Assembly: GCA_017979445.1 (NCBI GenBank) | Contig: CM030717.1 | Span: 20,447,288-20,511,287 of the forward strand | Direction of reading: 5' to 3' | DNA length: 64,000 nt | Source of the DNA: Akebia trifoliata | Taxonomy: Eukaryota; Streptophyta; Magnoliopsida; Ranunculales; Lardizabalaceae | Shown: positions 56,931-64,000 of the stretch, one piece after another | How positions within the stretch are numbered: position 1 is the stretch's first letter | Layout of the letters: the number at the start of each line of letters is the position of its first letter | The notes under the pieces: model-generated | What the model was told of the DNA's origin: nothing | Seen by the model: only the letters and a program-made list of their open reading frames with translations | The model's database searches: none | Program-made: the position numbers and the translations under genes

Positions 56931-57690
56931 CTTTTTAATTCTAATGTTTATCAAATTTGATTAATGAGCTCTAAGTCATTCCCCATGTTTGATATTATGC
57001 TCAAATTGTTATTACACACATGATAACCAGAAGTTTCTTTATTCTATTGGAATTAAAAACATAGACAGACAAACTCAACTACAACTCAAAAATTAAATAA
57101 AGACTAACTTAACTGAAATGACCAATTGAATTTTAAAACTGAACTAAAACTAAAAGGAAACTCAGGGACACTTATCTACAAAATGGGGAGGTCCTTCTGG
57201 GTGGATGGACTACTTGGACTTGACACTGATACTTTGACTAGACACTCTTTTGACGATCCCAAAGTGGCACATATGGTGGTTTAGAACGTCTAGAAGCAAT
57301 TCTTACCTAATTGGAAGTACACTAAAATTAACCATTGATTATGAAGGTTTGATTCTTAATCCCATGATTAAAATTTTAATATAGATTAGCCCAAGTTCGG
57401 TGAGAAATATTGAATCCAATTGCACTATAAGTCTATAATGGCCAAGAAGGAGAAAAATGTTAGTCACAAGTCTACCCCTGATTGGAATAGAACCTTTGAT
57501 TAGACAAATTAATTTGACCCTAAGATTGAATCTTTTTCGTATAAAATAACTTGAATCTTTGAGAGTAAAACCAATTGGTCCAACTAGTTTGATGTTGATC
57601 AGTTTGATCCATTTGTTGATTAGGCCAATTGAATTACATTTCACACATGGGATCAGACAGATATTGCAGGTTTAGTTTGAACGGTCTAGA
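56931..57690 (-). other. Unassigned segment of element E
   Basis: Carries a 101-codon - frame (57339-57644, starting MKCNSIGLINKWIKL) rich in Ile/Leu with repeated 'ccaattg' words. I recognise no domain, and no other copy in the window has it. Possibly further host or element DNA. Confidence 0.35.
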
Positions 57691-58745
57691 CTGGTCCGCC
57701 CACTTACCTGTTGGTTGGATTGATTAGAGCAACCTCTGAATACCCATAGTCAATTCAGGTCGTGACCTATAGGAAGCTTTCTAGACTCTAGGTGTACTAC
57801 GTGCAATGTAATTTATCTGGCCACCCTTACCCAAGTACTTCTATATACCTCTCGAGCATACTCAATCAGACGGTACATGGTGACTTGGCTTGATATACCG
57901 TATAGGTGATAATCTATGACTCCAACTCAAATCTCTAAAGTCAAAAAATAGCCAATTTAATCCCTAGTTCAAAGGTGATGAACGATGCTGAGCAAAGGCA
58001 CTCTTAAGTCACCTCTCGTCTAGCATAGACGTAGTCCATCCCCCTTGTACCGTAATACATCGAGGCAGGATCTCACTTAGGTACTGGTTTTAACTAAGAA
58101 GTGCAGTTGGTAAACTTAGATTAACTTTGATATACCGTATAGGTATGAGTTTAGGATTTACGATCGGGACATGTGACTTAGGTCTCCCCAGCATGGGTAC
58201 ATCGATATACTTTTCAGTGTCACCCGATCAAACGGTACTGATGCCCCAGTTTTATATACCCTAAGGTACGTGACTAGAGTTGTGGTTTTCATGAATGACA
58301 TCGCATCTCCGGAGAGACTGGGCCACTCACTAGTGCCACGTTGTCTATAAGGGACATGCAAGCGTGTAATGCAACAAAATAAACGTGTTAGTGGTGTGTG
58401 CAAAATAGGGTGGGGTGTGCCTGGGGCCTTTTTCAAACAAATGGGTCCATGGGCCTGATCATATAATCACAACAGGGGTACCATATGAACATTAATGAAG
58501 ATAATACAAAAAACCCATCACATCGAAATTAGGATCAGAATAAGCACATCAAACATATATCTCAATCAAAAAACTAATAATTGGATCCAATCATTGAAAC
58601 AAGCAGATAATTTTTAGTCTATACCAAATAGATTTTTTTTTTAATCTATGATCCAATCAAGGGTTGCTTTGGGTAACTCAAAATAATCTAAAATTTCAAA
58701 GAATATTGAATTTAGAATAGAACAATGATTGATGAGATAAGAAGT
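57691..58745 (-). other. Element E leader, gag-proximal part
   Basis: Matches the leaders at 5615-7130 and 26801-28262. Includes the shared structured motif (57961-58110, ATGGAC-TAC-GTCTAT on -) and the gtggtgtgtgcaaaatagggtg block near 58390. Confidence 0.75.
57961..58110 (-). promoter_or_regulatory. Shared structured leader motif in element E
   Basis: On - ATGGAC-TAC-GTCTAT (one G-T pair), then GAGGTGACTTAAGAGTGC and ATCACCT. AGGTGA can pair with TCACCT across about 30 bases. Confidence 0.65.
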
Positions 58746-59660
58746 GATGACCCCATTTTTTTATGAAAAGAAATTCTTTTTTTTTTTAGCAAAGAAAATT
58801 TTATAAAGGAAAAGAAACCTATTATTAATCAATACTACACAAATTACTAAACAAATGGACTTTGTTTTTTTTTAGAAAAATTGTTACTAACTATTAAAGA
58901 AACTTAAGAAAAAAAAATTCCAATAATTCTATTTCCAGACCAATTTTTACACGTAAGAAAAAATAAAACATTATAATGTTGTGTTATATGTAAAAATTGG
59001 TGTGCTAAACAAAATCCTTTAACGATGGCGCAGTGAATTCTTTAACAAAAAAAAAAAATTCTTTTTTTTTAGAGAAATTATTTCCCACATAAATGAGATA
59101 TCAAAAACTTCACAAGAAACTCAAATCCTCCCATTGAACACTTCTTGAATCCCAATCGGAATCAAGAGAATTCTACAAAGAGGGCAAATCTTGATCACGA
59201 TTTATCCGACTATCCAAATATTTCAGGTGGAAGACATGATTGCACTCCTTCGATCGTCGGATTTCTTCCTCTCCAGATCCAGATTCAGATCGCTGTTTGA
59301 ATCAGATCTAAAGCTTTGTTCACTCTCCCCTTTCAATCTCTTAATTTTTTATTACAAAGTCATGATGGAAACATTGTAATGTTCAACCCCAAAATTTCCC
59401 CCTCAGTGGACGAGTTTAGCAGAATCAATATTCTAAACTTTAGCTTCAGACCCATCTCTAAGCAAAGAGAAATTGAGATTAAGCTTTTCTTCAAAAATTT
59501 CGGGTTTCAAAATAAAAACATGATTTTTAGGAAGAAACCAAATATTTTCTTTGCTTTTCTAAACAATTTAGATAGAGAGGGAAAGAGAGAGAGAGAGGAG
59601 AGAAATTTTTTTTTGCTGTCCTCTTCTTTCCTATTGGAGAAGAAGATAAAAATAGGAAAA
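58746..59660 (-). other. Element E leader, variable cargo segment
   Basis: 58746-59050 still resembles copy II; about 59060-59560 does not match copy II's MTM1-like segment. It contains a GA-rich tract (59575-59610). Frames here are AT-rich and unrecognised. Confidence 0.5.
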
Positions 59661-59689
59661 AAATCATTTTCACTATTGGCACCCCAAGC

Positions 59690-60500
59690 AAAAAAATATA
59701 TATTTTTTGATTTTTTTTCTCGAAATCCTCTCCTCATCACGAACAACATTAAAAAAATAATTTTTTTGTTACTTACCGCATCACTCATAAATAATTTATT
59801 TGAGAAGAAGATGAAAAATAAAAAATTATTTTCTGTTAATGGCACATCAAGCATAAAAATACTTTTGATTTTTATTTTGTGATTTCTTTTTCTTGGAATT
59901 CTCTCCTCATCACAAATAATATTAAAAAAAGGAATTTTTTAATTTCTTAGAACATCACTCACAAATAATTTATTTTCGCAACTTACCACCCATGCATATT
60001 AATGTGCTAAAAAAAATTTATCCACAAATTAAAAAAAATCCATAACTCTCATCCCAGCTGCTATCATTCCATCCTTAATTCATATGTCAATTTGAATATT
60101 TCATTGTTTAGGGTCATCCCAAATGACCCTAGATTAAATCATCGAAAGTGATACTCCAAAATAACATACTCACAATCAATCCAAATAATGCTAAGAGAAG
60201 ATAATACAACCCAAAAATATAAAGTAAACAAGATAAAAAAAATGGGTCAACAATCATTATTTCATATCATTACCCTTTTGAAATCCTGCATTATTTAGGA
60301 TCATTTGGAGTGACCCTAGATTGAACCATAAAAATGTGCCAAAACAAAATATTCACCATTAAAATAAGTAATCAATAATCGAGTAAAAAAGAATGATAAA
60401 TAACAAAAATAAACAAAGAAACAAACAACTAAAAATAAAATAAAAAACTAGGTCGTTCTAGCAATGCTTCCTATACTTGGAGTTTTTCAAGTATGATCCT
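59690..60500 (-). other. Element E leader, LTR-proximal part
   Basis: Includes the tandem ggaat(c/t)ctctcctcatcac duplication (59720-59975) and hairpins at 60107-60133 (TAGGGTCAT/ATGACCCTA, perfect 9 bp) and 60294-60320. No coding sequence. Confidence 0.7.
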
Positions 60501-60506
60501 CAATAA

Positions 60507-60524
60507 TCCCTAATGGAGGCGCCA
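60507..60524 (-). other. Primer-binding site of element E
   Basis: On - reads TGGCGCCTCCATTAGGGA, a decayed form of the family R site. Confidence 0.7.
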
Positions 60525-60525
60525 C

Positions 60526-62105
60526 TGAAAACGTCCTCGATTCGGGGGGTGTGCGGATCCGCTTTTGATTTTTGAGGTTTAGGAGTCACCACCTAGTTAT
60601 TATGATCTAGGAACTAAATATTGATTCTAACAGATAAAACACTAATCTACAAAGAGAACAGGACCGGGGATCACGTTATGGGATTAGAAGGTGTTAGGCA
60701 CCAACCTCGCCCGGCAAACGCCGGTCTCTCCTTTTCCCCCAAATAACACTACATTGCAAAATAAACCTAAAAATTAATATAAAAATTGAAAACAATTACC
60801 CAGCGGATTTCGACGGTTCCCTCAATACTGGTAGAGTGTGTCCTTGCATGGGTTTCCTTGCTATTCCTTCGTCACTGGATCTGTTTCTAATATTTAAATT
60901 GAAGTATCGTTCTTCTAAATCTGAGTATTTTCTAAAGAATTTCTGAAAGTTTTTAGAAGGTTTTTGGGAGTTTGTTGAACAAAAACTAGGATTTTGATGG
61001 TAGGTAGGGGGTTAGGGCGGCAAAATCAGGGTTTGGGGAAGGTTAAGAAAGCTTTTTGACATACTTTTTCTAGGGTTTATTTTGACCTACGAAATTAGGT
61101 TGTGGAGGCTCTATATTTATAGATTTTTTTGGAAGAATTAGGATTTGACTAGGTCTCCTTTTAAATAATGTGAATTAGAGTTTTGACTTAAGTCTTATTT
61201 GATTAACTAGGTTTTTTTAGATTACGATTTTAATTAGGGTTTTGACTAAAGTCTTATTTTATTGACTAGGTTTCTTTAGATTAGGATTTTAATTCTTACG
61301 TTTAATGAAAGAATATATTTTTGATTTTTGGAGAACCCCCCTTAATTATATTTTAATTCTTTTAGACCCCTAGATGGAAGGGTCTTTTAATAAATATCAA
61401 GGGGGTTCTACTTAAATAAGTGGGTAACCATCAACAATTTTGCCTGAGGACCTAATTGATTAATTTTCTTGGTTTCGACTTTTAAATTAATTTTATTAAG
61501 ATTTCATTTTACGTTAATTAATGTTTTATTTAAAGAAAATTAAAATTAGAAAATTATCGTTGTGCCCCTAAAGAGAACTTTTGCGTTTCAAGTCATTTTT
61601 CGATGTTTCGAGATGTTTTGGAATTGATTTTTCATAAGGAATCCAATGGGATTATGGGTTTGTGCCATTTACAATTATTTTTGCATGAATGATTGTGAAC
61701 CCTATGAGGGGCATTTTCGTAATTTTTTTGAATTTGGTGAAAATTGGTGAAATGATTTATTTGGTTTCACTTTGTTATTTTATGTGTTCAAAAAGATTTT
61801 TCTGAGTAAATGTGGGTTTTTAAAGATATTTTGATGTTAGCGGTATTTTGATAATTTGGTCATTTTTTAGTAATTTTTATCGCAAAGCTTCTTTTTGTCC
61901 GAAAAATGATGATTTCTACGTTTTGGGTTGTATTTTCCTAGCGTAGTGTGGTTTCTAGAGTTTTGTTTGTTTGAGATATCTCATCTGAATTTATGAAACA
62001 TATTTAGTAATAGATATAGCATTGGAATAATCAACCATCATTGGGAATCGTCGCGATCGGGTTGACGAGTTGATTAATCAGGTGAGTACAAAAATGAGGT
62101 GTCTA
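60526..62105 (-). repeat. 5' LTR of element E
   Basis: 1,580 bp; TATAAATA on - at 61114-61121. Close match to 48214-49790. The outer terminus has lost its last bases (ggtgtcta, then unrelated sequence). Confidence 0.85.
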
Positions 62106-62499
62106 ATTCAAACAAACTACTATTTTGGCCAATGACGACAAAGCTAGGACTTATTCAACAAAACTTCGTGTTTAAAGAACAACAGATACCTGAGGCCAAG
62201 TAAATAAAAAACCTATTTTCTTTGCATTAAATCTTTCAATGTTCTACATATATTGAAAAATGCCAAGAAAATATAAAAAAACAAGGAGTATAACACATAA
62301 TCCTTTAAATGTCATGATAAGAAATAAAAAAAGAGTCAAGACGCTCCTCCAAAGCATGGATTCAGACAACTTGGCTAATCATCACTCTTTCAGCATAGGA
62401 AGCATCATTATTCACCAAATATGCAACAAAATCATCAAAGTGAGGGCTCTGGGCAAGCAAGTCCCTCAACTCAGCAACTTCAGCTCGACGCTTTGCCAT
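62106..62499. other. Spacer beyond element E
   Basis: A-rich sequence with no recognisable gene. It probably belongs to the element carrying the ORF1 remnant to its right. Confidence 0.4.
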
Positions 62500-63760
62500 T
62501 TTACTACTATCACTAGACCTTGAACACGCAAGCTCCTATGATAGTCGAGCAATCTCTTTCTGCATCTTCTTTTTGAATTTAAGCCAAATAGCCTGAATTC
62601 GACGATGATCAGCTTGGGTCTCCTCCACTCGATCTCGATAATCGAAAAAGGATAAAGCACTGGGACGAACGCGAGCACTACCGACACCAATTGGCTCCCT
62701 GAGATAAGATGACGAATCCAATGCAAATACGACGGAAATAGGTGTGCTGGAAGGACAGGTCAATTCAAAACCTGAACTCGACTCCATTTTTTCACCAGTT
62801 GACTCAGAAGTGTAGATGATAAAGGACCGACCAACTCACTTAAATTCTCGGGAATGAGCATACCCTGATCATTGCCAAATTTATGAAGAACCCGAAGTGG
62901 TATGTAGTGAGCCGCCCCATGAAAACTTATCAAGACAAGAAAACGGGCCCCATCAAATGCAATCATAGGCGACCCCCGAGGTTGGAATGCACCCACCCAT
63001 CTTATTGCATCATCATCGAGGTTGCAAAAAAAGGCAAACCATTCCTCTTTACCACTCGAGACCAAGGGAACGACTTGTCTCGACATTATGAACACAAGAT
63101 CAATATTAATTCAAAATGGACGGTTAACAACCTTAGTCGAAGCCACATGATCTATAAACCAAAGCTACAAAAAAATGAGCATTCTAAACTTTTGAAAAGT
63201 AATAAATTTAAATTGTAAATTTATGCTAAGTTCGAAATTTACTTGCAGGAGTGGAGTACATCCTCAAAAAATTCGATCCTGACCAGACGACCATGCCTTG
63301 AGAGATTGGAACATCTCATTCAAAAGCATAGGGGCCAACTGACATCCCTCGTGGACTTATTGTATCATGTGAATGAGAGAGAAGTCCATGATGTTTCTAC
63401 CACCTAGAAACAAGAGTTGATTCACTACCATCAAAATGAAGGCAATGAAGTGAATCGATGGCCTCGAAGGATTTGTAAGACGCTCAATCAAGAAGGATCT
63501 AGATATTGTTTTTAAAATTGATCTACTGTCCAAAATATTCAAAAACTTACAGTTTATCCCCAAGAAGTCAGAAGCCTCGCCTCAATAACCATAGCGTAAA
63601 GGCAAAACAAAATCGCACCCGACATTTTGAGACTCAAAAGCACTTCAAACTCCTCAATGGTGGGAGTCATCTCATATTCCCCAAAATGAAAAAGGTCGAG
63701 TTCGGGAACCCAACACCCTAACATAGCCTCAACTTTCCATTGAAATAGGACATGGGTCAA
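62500..63760 (-). pseudogene. ORF1, plant-mobile-domain-like remnant
   Basis: Reading on - from the right: WKVEAMLGCWVPELDLFHFGEYEMTP fragments and TIEEFEVLLSL (63554-63760), LTNPSRPSIHFIAFILMVVNQLLFLG with GRNIMDFSLIHMIQ (63357-63563), EEWFAFFCNLDDDAIRWVGAFQP and HYIPLRVLHKFGNDQGMLIP (62760-63095), then a basic helical end (62536-62787). Together these trace a PMD/DUF7745-type domain in order, but in several frames with gaps near 63100-63350. It is a better-preserved relative of element A's ORF1. Confidence 0.65.
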
Positions 63761-64000
63761 GATTTAGCCAGCATAGGAACTCAATTGAGTCACCTAGCGC
63801 TATCTTTAGAAGAAATTTTTTTTGATAAATTCGAAAATGATGATATCTGCATCCTAGAAAATCCACCATTCTTTCAAAATAACCTTAGTGACCAATTCTA
63901 CTCTTTTGAAGATTTTGATGATTTTTTATCAATAATTGATAACCTCATCTCAATTGAAGTTCAAATTCAAATCAATGAGGTTACAGTTCCAACTAAAGCA
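63752..64000 (+). CDS. Open frame running off the window edge
   Basis: From ATG at 63752 the + frame stays open for 83 codons: MGQDLASIGTQLSHLAL, then an acidic stretch (EDFDDFLSIIDNLISIEV). It is divergent from, and starts just past, the ORF1 remnant on the other strand. No family recognised; it may be an acidic gag/pol linker of a further element or a chance frame. Confidence 0.3.
   Translation, partial: MGQDLASIGTQLSHLALSLEEIFFDKFENDDICILENPPFFQNNLSDQFYSFEDFDDFLSIIDNLISIEVQIQINEVTVPTKA

Larger units (their letters stand above)
48214..62105 (-). mobile_element. Element E, large non-autonomous family R element
   Basis: A 13.9-kb segment bounded by two family R LTRs in the same (-) orientation, with a primer-binding site at the right LTR and a polypurine tract at the left LTR. 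Inside, in - order: leader, a little pre-RT, a pol tail, tandem hairpins, a 77-bp satellite array and 3' UTR. gag, protease, RT and most of integrase are absent. The flanks (gcagc left, attca right) do not form a target-site duplication, and the right flank is not element D, so ends may have been changed by recombination or deletion. Confidence 0.8.

Noticed and set aside
59316..59882. 188-codon + strand frame
   Set aside because: Low-complexity Phe/Lys/Leu translation of AT-rich leader DNA. The equivalent leader in copy II does not keep it, and the leader is transcribed on the other strand.

Overview
This is repeat-dominated plant nuclear DNA. It is AT-rich, contains a 100-N scaffold gap, and consists almost entirely of old, broken, nested Ty3/Gypsy LTR retrotransposons of the Ogre/Tat/Athila group, with a few pieces of ordinary plant genes carried among them. 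A plant (probably eudicot) origin follows from the element families and from fragments of an amino-acid permease and an MTM1-like mitochondrial carrier. I cannot name the species. No intact host gene and no RNA gene was found.

Layout. Positions 1-450 are a gag tail on +. 451-2431 is an Ogre/Tat-type LTR (family R), its primer-binding site and leader. 2440-3397 is an RNase H/integrase remnant cut off by the N gap. 3498-5615 holds three N-terminal gene fragments side by side. 5615-13906 is element A (+): leader, an extra ORF1 with a plant-mobile-domain-like fold, gag, protease, G-patch, RT and RNase H, all with frameshifts or stops. Element B (13907-23727, -) is a two-LTR Athila-like element. 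23728-32090 is copy II of family R (-), with its coding region largely deleted and an MTM1-like host fragment in its leader. Element D (32136-48213, +) is an Ogre/Tat-type gag-pol split inside RT by element C (35908-46164, +), a two-LTR Athila-like element with a perfect GGTTT target-site duplication. Element E (48214-62105, -) has two family-R LTRs, little coding sequence and, in its 3' untranslated region, about 47 copies of a 77-bp satellite interrupted by a 0.9-kb terminal-inverted-repeat element. 62106-64000 is another broken ORF1 (-) and an open + frame running off the edge.

How the parts relate. gag, protease, RT/RNase H and integrase would together drive retrotransposition, but every copy here carries inactivating damage. 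Elements II and E share one deletion layout (leader, small pol remnants, 3' UTR, LTR), as expected for non-autonomous derivatives mobilised in trans. The most interesting signals are non-coding: a structured leader motif shared by the Athila-like and Ogre/Tat-like elements, covarying hairpins in the 3' UTR, a leader segment whose cargo differs between copies and includes host gene pieces, and a satellite array forming inside a retrotransposon 3' UTR.
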